DNA of 64,000 nucleotides from the NCBI GenBank assembly GCA_963700955.1, contig CAVOZH010000008.1:310001-374000 (forward strand), written 5' to 3'. The stretch's first letter is position 1. Each line of letters opens with the position of its first letter. Positions 36,573 to 45,155 of this stretch are shown here, in pieces. The notes below the pieces were generated by a model. That model saw only the letters and a program-made list of their open reading frames with translations. It was not told the DNA's origin and searched no databases. Both the position numbers and the translations under genes were made by a program. Origin of the DNA: Nocardioides_C sp963700955. Its GTDB lineage: Bacteria > Actinomycetota > Actinomycetes > Propionibacteriales > Nocardioidaceae.

Positions 36573-36947
36573 GAGGGTGTCTGTGCAGGAACAACGCGCT
36601 GATCCAACGCGGTGAACGTGGCGGGTTCGCGCTGCAGTGATTGTTCGTCGCAGGGTCGGTGCCGCCGCAGGGCGGTTGCTCGCGATCGTCAGGGGGTGTG
36701 TTGCCAGTCGGTGAGGTCGAGGGGGTCGTCGGTCTGGTAGGTCTCGTGGGTGTCGCTGGTGTCGATGGTGCGGCCGGGCAGGGCGGGGGCGTCCGGCTCG
36801 GTGTGGTTCTTGCCGAGGGGGTGGGTGCCAGAGATCCAAGACACATGTTCGACCACCGACAGCTTCGGCAGAGCCCGATCGCAACGCCTCTCCGCCAAGG
36901 CCGCCGCTTCGGTGGGCCAGGGGGCGCCTCGACGAGCGAGCCGCCCT
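36573..36947. other. Intergenic region with possible gene remnant
   Basis: About 375 bases between gcdH and the small membrane gene, without a supported gene. On the minus strand a frame at 36689-36898 ends in protein-like sequence rich in Asp/Thr (TDDPLDLTDWQHTP), but it has no ribosome site or recognisable domain. It could be the severed C-terminus of a lost gene. Confidence 0.4.
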
Positions 36948-37223
36948 TCAGTACAGGACGCGCAGGAGGTTGAGGAGCGTCGGGACGGCGAAGGCGAGAA
37001 GGAGCAGCCAGGCCACGATCTTGTGTGAGCGCTTGCTCGGCTTGAGCGACCCGACGAGCGCGATCATCGCGCCCTCCTGGGTGTTCCGGTCGAGACCCAT
37101 GCGGCGCGCGTCGACGGGGATGCCGCTCGGCGCGAGGAAGTCCTCGGGCATGACGAGCTCGACCGGCCCCTCGTCCCACGGGTCAGGGCCGACGTCCTCG
37201 GGGCGCTCGTCGTACTCCCACAT
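36948..37223 (-). CDS. Small tail-anchored membrane protein
   Basis: A 91-residue protein with an acidic N-terminus (MWEYDERPEDVGPDPWDEG), a middle segment PEDFLAPSGIPVDARRMGLD, and one C-terminal transmembrane helix (IVAWLLLLAFAVPTLLNLL). The shape suggests a tail-anchored protein. ATG at 37223; GTG at 37232 would add three residues. It is divergent from phoH. No function assigned. Confidence 0.65.
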   Translation of the reverse strand: MWEYDERPEDVGPDPWDEGPVELVMPEDFLAPSGIPVDARRMGLDRNTQEGAMIALVGSLKPSKRSHKIVAWLLLLAFAVPTLLNLLRVLY

Positions 37224-37341
37224 GCTGACCACTGTAGGAGCGCAACTCTCCTCCGGGGCGGTTTCGGTGCCGCTCCCGTAGCATGGAGGCGCAGCAACCG
37301 TCCTACTGACTCACCCGTGGAGGTCGGCCGCCAGGCCACCG

Positions 37342-38379
37342 ATGACAGAGACCAGCGCACCCCAGCACACGATCATCGTGCCCGCGAGCATCCCCATGGT
37401 GGCCCTTCTGGGTCCCGGCGACGAGCACCTCGCACTGATCGAGAAGGCTTTCAAGGCCGACGTCCACGTCCGCGGAAACCAGATCACTCTGCGGGGCGAG
37501 TCTGCCGAGGTGGCGCTCGCCGAGCGGCTCATGGACGAGCTCGTGACGATCATCCGCACCGGCCAGGGGATCACCACCGAGACCGTCGAGCGTGCGATCT
37601 CGATGTTGCGGGCGGAGACCAAGGAGCGTCCGGCAGACGTCCTGAGCCTCAACATCCTGAGCAACCGCGGCCGCACGATCCGTCCCAAGACTCTGAACCA
37701 GAAGCGGTACGTCGAGGCGATCGACAAGCACACGATCGTCTTCGGCATCGGCCCGGCCGGCACCGGCAAGACGTACCTCGCGATGGCCAAGGCCGTGCAG
37801 GCGTTGCAGTCCAAGAACGTCAACCGGATCATCCTGACCCGGCCCGCGGTCGAGGCGGGGGAGCGGCTCGGGTTCCTGCCGGGCACGCTCAGCGAGAAGA
37901 TCGACCCCTACCTGCGTCCGCTGTACGACGCGCTCCACGACATGCTCGACCCCGAGACGATCCCCAAGCTTCTCGCGGCCGGCACGATCGAGGTCGCCCC
38001 TCTGGCGTACATGCGCGGCCGCACCCTGAACGACGCGTTCATCATCCTCGACGAGGCCCAGAACACCTCGCCGGAGCAGATGAAGATGTTTCTGACCCGA
38101 CTCGGCTTCGGCTCGAAGATGGTCGTCACCGGCGACGTCACCCAGGTCGACCTGCCCGGTGGCACGAAGAGCGGCCTACGCGTCGTCGAGGACATCCTCA
38201 CCGACATCGAGGACGTGCACTTCAACCGGCTCACCTCCCACGACGTGGTCCGGCACCGCCTGGTCGGGCACATCGTCGCCGCGTACGACGAGTTCGAGGC
38301 ACGCCGTGACGCGAACCAGGACGACGCGGTGAGCGACGGACGTCGTCGCTCCGAGCGCCCGCGCAAGGGCCGCGCATGA
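37342..38379 (+). CDS. phoH: PhoH-family ATPase
   Basis: Cytoplasmic P-loop ATPase, often linked to RNA metabolism. The 345-residue protein has an N-terminal KH-like segment (about residues 20-80), Walker A FGIGPAGTGKTYLA (about 133-146), LTRPAVEAGERLGFLPGTL and Walker B AFIILDEAQNT (about 232-242). It has the Arg-rich tail common in actinobacterial PhoH. It overlaps ybeY by 4 bases (ATGA). The phoH-ybeY-CorC-cda order equals Rv2368c-Rv2365c. Confidence 0.94.
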   Translation: MTETSAPQHTIIVPASIPMVALLGPGDEHLALIEKAFKADVHVRGNQITLRGESAEVALAERLMDELVTIIRTGQGITTETVERAISMLRAETKERPADVLSLNILSNRGRTIRPKTLNQKRYVEAIDKHTIVFGIGPAGTGKTYLAMAKAVQALQSKNVNRIILTRPAVEAGERLGFLPGTLSEKIDPYLRPLYDALHDMLDPETIPKLLAAGTIEVAPLAYMRGRTLNDAFIILDEAQNTSPEQMKMFLTRLGFGSKMVVTGDVTQVDLPGGTKSGLRVVEDILTDIEDVHFNRLTSHDVVRHRLVGHIVAAYDEFEARRDANQDDAVSDGRRRSERPRKGRA

Positions 38380-38915
38380 GCATCGAGGTCCTCGACGAGT
38401 CAGGACGGTCCGTCGACGTCACCGAGCTGTCCCGCCTCGCCCGCTTCGCCATGGACCGGATGCGCGTCCACCCGCAGGCCGAGCTGTGCATCAAGCTCGT
38501 CGACGAGGCGACGATCGCCGAGCTCAACGAGCAGTGGATGGAGAAGACCGGCCCCACCGACGTACTCGCGTTCCCTATGGACGAGCTACGGCCGGGCCTG
38601 GTCGACGAGGAGCCCGAGGAGGGTGTCCTCGGCGACCTGGTGCTGTGTCCCTCGATCGCCGAGCGGCAGGCCGACGAGGCACGAGCCAAGGGGCAGGCCG
38701 GCTACAGCACCTCCGACGAGATCGACCTGCTGACGGTGCACGGCATCCTCCACCTGCTCGGCTACGACCACGCAGAGCCCGAGGAGCATCGCGAGATGTT
38801 CGGCCTCCAGGCTCGCCTGCTCGCCGAGTGGCAGGGTGCCCGCCGTGGCGAGACCCTGCCCGGCGACGAGGCGGACGCTTCGCCCCGGACGCCCGAGGAG
38901 GACGTCGAGCTGTGA
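38376..38915 (+). CDS. ybeY: Endoribonuclease YbeY
   Basis: Metal-dependent RNase that acts in 16S rRNA 3' maturation and ribosome quality control. The 179-residue protein has the zinc motif HGILHLLGYDH (about residues 121-131), the ERQADEARA segment and the conserved TDVLAFPMD (about 61-69). The C-terminal 25 residues are acidic and dispensable-looking. It overlaps phoH (ATGA) and shares GTGA with the next gene. Confidence 0.95.
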   Translation: MSIEVLDESGRSVDVTELSRLARFAMDRMRVHPQAELCIKLVDEATIAELNEQWMEKTGPTDVLAFPMDELRPGLVDEEPEEGVLGDLVLCPSIAERQADEARAKGQAGYSTSDEIDLLTVHGILHLLGYDHAEPEEHREMFGLQARLLAEWQGARRGETLPGDEADASPRTPEEDVEL

Positions 38916-40258
38916 ATGCGGTCGACATCTGGCTGCTTGTCGTCGTCGCCTTGCTCGTCGTCGTCGCGGGTCTGTTCAGCAGCGCCGAGGCTGCGTTCTC
39001 GTCGTTCTCCAAGGTCCGCGCCGAGGAGATCGCCGCCGAGGGCAAGGCCGGCGCCAAACGCCTGGTGACTGTCGTCGAGGACCCCGCGCGCTACATGAAC
39101 ACCGCGCTCTTCCTGCGCCTTCTGTGCGAGATCGGTGCCATGGTGCTCGCGACGGTCGTCGTGACGGACCTGATCGTGACCCACGACCCGGTCGCCGAGC
39201 AGGTGGTCGGCCGCTGGTGGGCGGTGGCGGCCACGATCCTGGTGATGGTGGCGGTGTCGTTCGTGGTCATCGGTGTCGCTCCCCGCACCGTGGGTCGGCA
39301 GCACTCGGAGCGGGTCGCGCTGCTCTCCGCCGGACCGCTGATCGCCTTCACCAAGGTGTTCGGCCCACTGGCCCAGCTCCTGATCCTGGTCGGCAACGCG
39401 CTCACCCCGGGCCGCGGTTTCAGCGAGGGCCCGTTCGCCTCCGAGGCAGAGCTGCGTGAGCTCGTGGACCTCGCCGAGGCCAGCAGCGTCATCGAGTCCG
39501 GCGAGCGGGAGATGATCCACTCCGTCTTCGAGCTCGGCGACACGATCGTGCGCGAGGTGATGGTGCCGCGCACCGACGTGGTCTTCATCGAGCGGCAAAA
39601 GACCTTGCGGCAGGCGATGTCGCTGGCGTTGCGCAGCGGGTACTCCCGGATCCCGGTCATCGGCGACAGCCTCGACGACATCGTCGGCTTCGCCTACCTC
39701 AAGGACATCACCAAGCGGGTGTTCGACCGGCACGAGGCGGAGCAGACCGAGCGTGTCGAGTCGGTGATGCGCCCTGTGCTCTACGTCCCCGACTCCAAGC
39801 CGGTCGACGAGCTCCTGCGCGAGATGCAGGCCAAGCGCAAGCACGTCGCGGTCGTCGTCGACGAGTACGGCGGCACGGCGGGACTCGTCACCATCGAGGA
39901 CGTCCTCGAGGAGATCGTCGGTGAGATCACCGACGAGTACGACGAGGCGCGGGTCGAGGTCGAGCGGCTGGCCAACGGCTCGACCCGGGTGAGCTCGCGC
40001 TACCCGGTCGACGACCTCGAAGAGCTGTGCGGCATCCCGGTCGAGGACGACGACGTCGACACCGTCGGAGGCCTGATGGCCAAGCACCTCGGCCGCGTCC
40101 CGATCCCCGGGTCGGTCGTGGAGGTCGAGGGTCTCCGCTTCGAGGCCGAGGCGCCCGCCGGACGGCGCAACCGGATCGGCACGGTGCTGATCGCCCACGT
40201 GGAGCCGGCGACCGAGCACGCCGACCCCGAGTCCTACTCAGACACCCAAGCCGGATGA
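38912..40258 (+). CDS. CNNM/CorC-type hemolysin-family membrane protein
   Basis: Membrane protein of 448 residues with an N-terminal DUF21/CNNM transmembrane domain (three to four helices, about 1-140), two CBS domains (about 200-320; REVMVPRTDVVFIE and VVVDEYGGTAGLVTIEDVLE), and a C-terminal CorC/HlyC domain (VDTVGGLMAKHLGRVPIPG). Family members are linked to magnesium/cobalt efflux or resistance. GTG at 38912 overlaps the ybeY stop. Homologous to Rv2366c in position and architecture. Confidence 0.93.
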   Translation: MNAVDIWLLVVVALLVVVAGLFSSAEAAFSSFSKVRAEEIAAEGKAGAKRLVTVVEDPARYMNTALFLRLLCEIGAMVLATVVVTDLIVTHDPVAEQVVGRWWAVAATILVMVAVSFVVIGVAPRTVGRQHSERVALLSAGPLIAFTKVFGPLAQLLILVGNALTPGRGFSEGPFASEAELRELVDLAEASSVIESGEREMIHSVFELGDTIVREVMVPRTDVVFIERQKTLRQAMSLALRSGYSRIPVIGDSLDDIVGFAYLKDITKRVFDRHEAEQTERVESVMRPVLYVPDSKPVDELLREMQAKRKHVAVVVDEYGGTAGLVTIEDVLEEIVGEITDEYDEARVEVERLANGSTRVSSRYPVDDLEELCGIPVEDDDVDTVGGLMAKHLGRVPIPGSVVEVEGLRFEAEAPAGRRNRIGTVLIAHVEPATEHADPESYSDTQAG

Positions 40259-40268
40259 GGATCTCCCG

Positions 40269-40613
40269 ATGACCGAGCTCACCGACCCCGACGACAAGAA
40301 GCTCGTGACACTGGCCCGGTCCACCCGGGCGCGCACCGCCGCCGCGGAGGGCGCCTGCGTCCGCGACCTCGACGGCCGGACCTACGCAGGCGCGACGGTG
40401 GACCTCCCGTCGCTGCAGCTCTCGGCCGTGCAGGTCGCGGTCGCAATGGCGGTGACAAGTGGCGCGAAGGGGCTCGAGGCCGTCGCGGTGCTCGGCGAGA
40501 GAGCAGTCGTGGAGGAGGCCGACATGTCGGTCGTTCGTGACTTCGCGGGCGCCGGCGTCCCGGTGCATCTGGCCGCTCCCGACGGCACCCTGGTCTCCTC
40601 GCTGAGCTCCTGA
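40269..40613 (+). CDS. Cytidine-deaminase-fold protein lacking catalytic motifs
   Basis: A 114-residue protein equivalent in place to Rv2365c, between CorC and era in mycobacteria. The fold can be traced (ARSTRARTAAAEGACVRDLDG, GRTYAGATVDLPSLQLSAVQVAVAMAV in parts), but neither the C/H-A-E motif nor the PCxxC zinc motif is present. It is therefore predicted to be inactive as a deaminase and may bind a nucleoside or act as a partner. ATG at 40269, 10 bases after the CorC gene. The frame ends well before tmsA. Confidence 0.75.
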   Translation: MTELTDPDDKKLVTLARSTRARTAAAEGACVRDLDGRTYAGATVDLPSLQLSAVQVAVAMAVTSGAKGLEAVAVLGERAVVEEADMSVVRDFAGAGVPVHLAAPDGTLVSSLSS

Positions 40614-40714
40614 CGAGGACGCGCCGCGCCGCGCTCCTGACCTGGGCCCCACGTCTTCGGCTGGGCCGCCCGGCCGAGTCGTCGAGTTTCGTGGCGCCGC
40701 TCCGGGCCGGTCGA

Positions 40715-40720
40715 TAAGTT
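40715..40720 (+). promoter_or_regulatory. -10-like TAAGTT for leaderless tmsA
   Basis: TAAGTT lies 6 bases before the GTG at 40727, with no Shine-Dalgarno sequence. Confidence 0.4.
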
Positions 40721-40726
40721 GGCGTT

Positions 40727-42124
40727 GTGGCCGAGGTCGTGGGTTGGGACGCGCACGGGGCTGCCGTGCGTCGACTTCAGGCGTCCTACGAGGCCATTCC
40801 CGCCGGAGCGCCGGTGCGGCTCGCCAAGCGCACGTCCAACCTCTTCCGGCCACGCTCCGCGGTGTCGACTCCCGGGCTGGACGTCTCCGGGCTCGACGGC
40901 GTGGTGGCGGTCGACCCGGTCGCACGGACGGCCGACGTGCAGGGCATGTGCACCTACGAGGACCTCGTCGACGTCACGCTCTCCCACGGCATGATCCCGC
41001 TCGTCGTACCCCAGCTGCGCACCATCACCCTGGGCGGCGCCGTCACGGGCCTGGGCATCGAGGCCACGTCGTTCCGCAACGGACTGCCGCACGAGTCCGT
41101 GCTCGAGCTGGACGTGCTGACCGGGGACGGCGACGTGGTCACAGCGACCCCTGACGGGCCGGCCGCAGACCTGTTCGCCACCTTCCCCAACTCCTACGGC
41201 AGCCTCGGCTACGCCACGAGGATCCGGATCGAGCTCGAGCCGGCGCCGGGCTACGTCGACCTCCGGCATGTCCGCCTCCGCGACCTCGACGAGGCCCCCA
41301 AGATCATCGAGGCGATCGTCGCCGAGCAGGCCTGGCAGGGCCGCCGCGTCGACGCTCTCGACGGGGTGGTCTTCGAGCCCGACGAGGCCTACCTGACGCT
41401 CGCCACCTGGCGCGAGGCGCCACCCGACGAGGGGACGAGCGACTACGCCGGTCAGCAGGTCTACTACCGCTCCCTGCAGCGGCGTGAGACCGACGTGCTC
41501 ACCATGCACGACTACCTCTGGCGATGGGACACCGACTGGTTCTGGTGCTCGCGCGCCTTCGGGGCCCAGCATCCGCTGGTCCGCCGGGTGTGGCCTCGAC
41601 GGCTGCGTCGCAGCGACGTCTACCACCGGCTCGTGGGGCTGGAGAACCGGTACGGCGTGATGGCCCGGCTCGACGCGCGCCGTGGGCTCCCTGCCCGCGA
41701 GAGGGTGATCCAGGACGTCGAGATCCCGGTCGAGCAGACCCCCGAGTTCCTTGGCTGGTTCGACGAGCACGTCGGGATGAGGCCGGTGTGGCTGTGCCCG
41801 CTGCGACTGCGCGAGCCGTCGGGACCCGGAAGCGCGCGCCGCTGGCCGTCGTACCCCCTCGAGCCCGGCACCACCTACGTCAACGTCGGCTTCTGGGGCA
41901 CGGTGCCGATCGCGCCCGGAGCCGCCGACGGCGACCTGAACCGCGCGATCGAGGCCCGAGTGACCGAGCTGGGCGGCCACAAGTCGCTCTACTCCGACGC
42001 CTACTACGACCGCGAGACCTTCGACAGGCTGTACGACGGAGCGAACCTGCTCCGCGTCAAGGCGCACTACGATCAGGAGAACCGGCTCACGGGGCTCTAC
42101 GAGAAGGCAGTGAGGCGACGATGA
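40727..42124 (+). CDS. tmsA: FAD-binding oxidoreductase TmsA (BfaA-like), 10-methylene reductase
   Basis: Second step of 10-methyl branched fatty acid (tuberculostearate-type) synthesis: reduces the 10-methylene intermediate made by TmsB. The 465-residue protein has a PCMH-type FAD domain (VVAVDPVARTADVQGMCTYED, TLGGAVTGLGIEATSF, NSYGSLGYATRI) and a DHCR24-like C-terminal part (YVNVGFWGTVPI, HKSLYSDAYYDRETF). Recognised from architecture and its fixed place before tmsB. GTG at 40727 with a leaderless-type TAAGTT. It overlaps tmsB by 4 bases (ATGA). It lies in the block inserted between the deaminase-like gene and era. Confidence 0.87.
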   Translation: MAEVVGWDAHGAAVRRLQASYEAIPAGAPVRLAKRTSNLFRPRSAVSTPGLDVSGLDGVVAVDPVARTADVQGMCTYEDLVDVTLSHGMIPLVVPQLRTITLGGAVTGLGIEATSFRNGLPHESVLELDVLTGDGDVVTATPDGPAADLFATFPNSYGSLGYATRIRIELEPAPGYVDLRHVRLRDLDEAPKIIEAIVAEQAWQGRRVDALDGVVFEPDEAYLTLATWREAPPDEGTSDYAGQQVYYRSLQRRETDVLTMHDYLWRWDTDWFWCSRAFGAQHPLVRRVWPRRLRRSDVYHRLVGLENRYGVMARLDARRGLPARERVIQDVEIPVEQTPEFLGWFDEHVGMRPVWLCPLRLREPSGPGSARRWPSYPLEPGTTYVNVGFWGTVPIAPGAADGDLNRAIEARVTELGGHKSLYSDAYYDRETFDRLYDGANLLRVKAHYDQENRLTGLYEKAVRRR

Positions 42125-43410
42125 CGACGACCTACGCGACCATGACCATCGGCGAGGTCATCTCCCGGCTGATGCCGGACGGGGTGCCGTTCCTGTTCAC
42201 GGCCTACGACGGCAGCACCGCCGGCCCACCCGAGTCGCCGATCGCCTTGCACCTGCGCAACGAACGCGGGCTGTCGTACCTCCTCACCGCGCCCGGCGAC
42301 CTGGGCATGGCCAGGGCGTACGTCGCCGGGGACCTCGTCATCGAGGGGGCCCACCCGGGCGATCCCTACGACGCGATGGTGCTCCTGACGAGCAACCTGC
42401 GGTTCAAGATCCCGCCTCCGCCGGAGCTGGTCCGGATCGTGCGTGGCCTCGGCGTGAGCCACCTCAAGCCACCGCCGCCGCCGCCCGAGGAGCACCTGCC
42501 ACGCTGGCGCCGCCTGATGGAGGGCATGCGCCACTCTCGCGAGCGTGACGCGATGGCGATCCACCACCACTACGACGTCTCCAACCGCTTCTACGAGCTC
42601 GTACTCGGCCCGTCGATGACCTACACGTGCGCCGTCTTCCCTGACGAGGACGCCTCGCTCGAGGACGCGCAGGCGGAGAAGTACGACCTCGTGTGCCGCA
42701 AGCTGGGCCTGCGGCCGGGGCACCGCCTCCTCGACATCGGCAGCGGCTGGGGCGGCATGGTCCGCCACGCCGCCCGGGAGTACGGCGTCGCCGCCCTCGG
42801 TGTGACGCTCTCGCGCAACCAGGCCGCGTGGGCGCAAGCGGCGATCGAGCGGGAGGGCCTTTCGGGCTGCGCCGAGGTGCGCTACGGCGACTACCGCGAC
42901 ATCACGGAGGGCGGCTTCGACGCGGTCAGCTCGATCGGCTTGACCGAGCACGTCGGAGTGCGCAACTACCGGTCCTACTTCGAGTTCATCCGCTCCCGGC
43001 TCCGTCCGGGTGGACGGTTGCTGAACCACTGCATCACCCGCCCTCACAACGACGCACGCGCCGAGACCGGGGCGTTCATCGACAGGTACGTCTTCCCCGA
43101 CGGCGAGCTCACCGGGTCGGGCCGGATCATCACCGAGATGCAGGACGCCGGGCTCGAGGTGCGCCACGAGGAGAACCTGCGTGAGCACTACGCGCTGACG
43201 CTCTCGGGCTGGTGCCGCAACCTCGCGGCCAACTGGGACGAGTGCGTCACGGAGGCCGGCCTCGGCACCGCGAAGGTATGGGGCCTCTACATGGCCGGAT
43301 CGCGGCTCGGGTTCGAGCGCAACGAGATCCAGCTGCACCAGGTGCTCGCCTCGCGCACCGACGAGCGCGGCAACTCCGGGTTCCCGTTGCGACCTACGTG
43401 GCTCAGCTGA
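42121..43410 (+). CDS. tmsB: SAM-dependent fatty acid methyltransferase TmsB (BfaB-like)
   Basis: Methylates the double bond of oleoyl phospholipids to give a 10-methylene chain. The 429-residue protein belongs to the cyclopropane fatty acid synthase family, with SAM motif LDIGSGWGGM (about residues 203-212), the upstream HHHYDVSNRFYELVLGPSMT block (about 142-161), and GLTEHVGVRNYRSYF (about 279-293). A proline run (PPPPPPEEHLP) lies in the N-terminal domain. ATG overlaps tmsA; the next gene starts inside its last codons. Predicts 10-methyl acids, a chemotaxonomic marker in this group. Confidence 0.87.
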   Translation: MTTTYATMTIGEVISRLMPDGVPFLFTAYDGSTAGPPESPIALHLRNERGLSYLLTAPGDLGMARAYVAGDLVIEGAHPGDPYDAMVLLTSNLRFKIPPPPELVRIVRGLGVSHLKPPPPPPEEHLPRWRRLMEGMRHSRERDAMAIHHHYDVSNRFYELVLGPSMTYTCAVFPDEDASLEDAQAEKYDLVCRKLGLRPGHRLLDIGSGWGGMVRHAAREYGVAALGVTLSRNQAAWAQAAIEREGLSGCAEVRYGDYRDITEGGFDAVSSIGLTEHVGVRNYRSYFEFIRSRLRPGGRLLNHCITRPHNDARAETGAFIDRYVFPDGELTGSGRIITEMQDAGLEVRHEENLREHYALTLSGWCRNLAANWDECVTEAGLGTAKVWGLYMAGSRLGFERNEIQLHQVLASRTDERGNSGFPLRPTWLS

Positions 43411-44345
43411 CCGAGGATACCCAGGTCCCGCGGGCTCGTACGGCGCACCCGTTCGCCTCGGCACTGCTCGTGCTGGCGGGTGCGGCGTTGTTCGGGACGG
43501 TCGGCACCGCTCAGGCACTCGGACCCGACGTGCCCGCTTCCTCGCTGGCGGCGTCCCGGATGCTGCTCACCGCGGTCGCCTTCACGCTCCTGGCGATGGC
43601 TGTCGGGAGGGTGAACGGCGTACTCACCGCCGTCCGGCAGGCCCCGACCTGGCTGGCCGGCCTGGGTCAGGCGTCGTTCAACCTGTGCTTCCTCGCGGCC
43701 ATGAAGGAGACGGGTGTGGCGGTCGGGACGCTGGTCGCGATCGGCGCCACCCCTGTCATCACAGGGCTGGTCACCCGACACGTCACACGGCTGTGGGTGG
43801 TCGCGACGGTGGTCGCCGTCGGTGGCCTCACGCTGCTCGTGGCCGGCCAGCAGGCGGGGCCGGTCGCCGCCTCCCCGTCGGGTGTGCTCCTGGCGCTCGG
43901 TGCAGCAGCGAGCTATGCGACGTACATCGTGGCCGGCAACGCCGCGGAGGCACGGGGCCTGGAGACGCAGTCCTTCCTGGCCGCGGCCTTCTCGGTGTCG
44001 GCGTTGTGCACCCTCCCGTGGCTGGTCCTCGGCGACCTCGCCTGGGTGGCCACCCCCGGCGGAGGAGTCCTGCTGGGTTACCTCGTCCTGGTGCCGACGA
44101 TCCTCGCCTACAGCCTGTTCAACCGGGGCTTGCGGGGCGTCCGGTCCAGCACCGCGTCGACCCTCGCTCTGGTGGAGCCGGTGGTCGCCGCGACGCTGGC
44201 CTACCTGGTGCTGGGTGAACGCCTCGGCGCCCTCGGTCTCGTGGGCAGTGGGATGATCCTTCTCGGCCTGCTGCTGATCGTGCGCAGCTCGGCGGTCACC
44301 GGAGAGCCGACGCCTCCCGACGTGTCGGTGCGCCCGCTGGGATGA
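43398..44345 (+). CDS. EamA/DMT-superfamily transporter
   Basis: A 315-residue inner-membrane protein with about ten hydrophobic helices arranged as two EamA halves (helices in ASALLVLAGAALFGTVGTA, MLLTAVAFTLLAMAVG, VLLALGAAASYATYIVAGN, STASTLALVEPVVAATLAYL). Likely exports a small metabolite; substrate unknown. GTG at 43398 begins 13 bases inside the tmsB end, so the genes are coupled. It takes the third place that tmsC holds in some tms operons. Confidence 0.85.
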   Translation: MAQLTEDTQVPRARTAHPFASALLVLAGAALFGTVGTAQALGPDVPASSLAASRMLLTAVAFTLLAMAVGRVNGVLTAVRQAPTWLAGLGQASFNLCFLAAMKETGVAVGTLVAIGATPVITGLVTRHVTRLWVVATVVAVGGLTLLVAGQQAGPVAASPSGVLLALGAAASYATYIVAGNAAEARGLETQSFLAAAFSVSALCTLPWLVLGDLAWVATPGGGVLLGYLVLVPTILAYSLFNRGLRGVRSSTASTLALVEPVVAATLAYLVLGERLGALGLVGSGMILLGLLLIVRSSAVTGEPTPPDVSVRPLG

Positions 44346-44435
44346 CTGTCCGAAAAGTCCTCGAACGGGCGTAACCTCCCGATGTGCCCGGGCGATTACC
44401 CCTCTGTCAGCGCAACCAAGCAGATGGAGAGACCT

Positions 44436-45062
44436 ATGACTACGCCATCCAGCTCGTTCTTCGCCAAGATCCGCGGCGGACGCGCCTCGTTCCGTGTGGC
44501 GGCCGCAGCGAGTGCGCTCGTGACGGCCGCAGCCATCGCCGGTGTCGCCGTGGCTGACACCGGAGACGACGCCGCGTCCGCCGAGGTGACTCCCGCCGGC
44601 GACACGCTCGACCACTCGGACGCGACCGAGGTCGACGACGCCGACGCGCCCGACAGCTCTGACGAGGCCGACTCAGCTGACGATGACGCCGACAAGGCCG
44701 ACCACGCGGCCGAGGGCGACTCCGACGCGGACGACGACGGCAGTGACGACGGCGCTGCAGGCAGCCACCAGGTCGGCGTCGACCATCGCGCACCCCAGGC
44801 CACGGTGCACGCTCGCGACACCGAGGCGCTGGCTCAGGCAAGCACGAGTGGGGACGACGACAGCGACGATGCCGCCGAGGCGGACGAGCACGGCGACGAC
44901 GACGCGGACGAGGCCGACGAGGCCGACGAGGCCGACGAGCCGGACCACGAGTCGGACGAGGCCGATGACGACCACGGTGACCACGAGGACGCCGAGGATG
45001 CCGGCGACAGCGACCACCACTCGGACTCCGAGATCGAGGAGGACCACCGCTCCGACGACTGA
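44436..45062 (+). CDS. Secreted extremely acidic Asp/Glu/Ala-repeat protein
   Basis: A 208-residue secreted protein. The basic N-terminus and hydrophobic helix (FRVAAAASALVTAAAIAGVAVA) form a signal peptide. The remainder is dominated by Asp, Glu and Ala, with Ser and His (runs such as DEADEADEADEPDHESDEA), and has no folded-domain motif. A neutral island (HQVGVDHRAPQATVHARDT) lies in the middle. ATG at 44436 has GGAGAGA upstream. It lies directly before an ECF sigma gene and an acidic membrane partner. It may bind calcium or other cations at the cell surface; no family recognised. Confidence 0.75.
   Translation: MTTPSSSFFAKIRGGRASFRVAAAASALVTAAAIAGVAVADTGDDAASAEVTPAGDTLDHSDATEVDDADAPDSSDEADSADDDADKADHAAEGDSDADDDGSDDGAAGSHQVGVDHRAPQATVHARDTEALAQASTSGDDDSDDAAEADEHGDDDADEADEADEADEPDHESDEADDDHGDHEDAEDAGDSDHHSDSEIEEDHRSDD
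44580..45058 (+). repeat. Acidic low-complexity coding repeat (GAC/GAG/GCC codons)
   Basis: Within the secreted acidic protein, GAC, GAG and GCC codons repeat in short imperfect units, most regularly gacgaggcc around 44908-44935. Slippage here could vary the length of the acidic tail between strains. Confidence 0.65.
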
Positions 45063-45155
45063 CCGGAGAGGTAGAAAAGCAGCGATGAGGTCGGCAGCGG
45101 TCCGACTCGGCGACGGCGGTCGCCGGACCAGAGGCACCTGAAGGGGGAGTGATCG

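Noticed and set aside
36641..36973. Plus-strand frame of 110 codons rich in Gly/Val
   Set aside because: Low-complexity composition with no ribosome site or motif.
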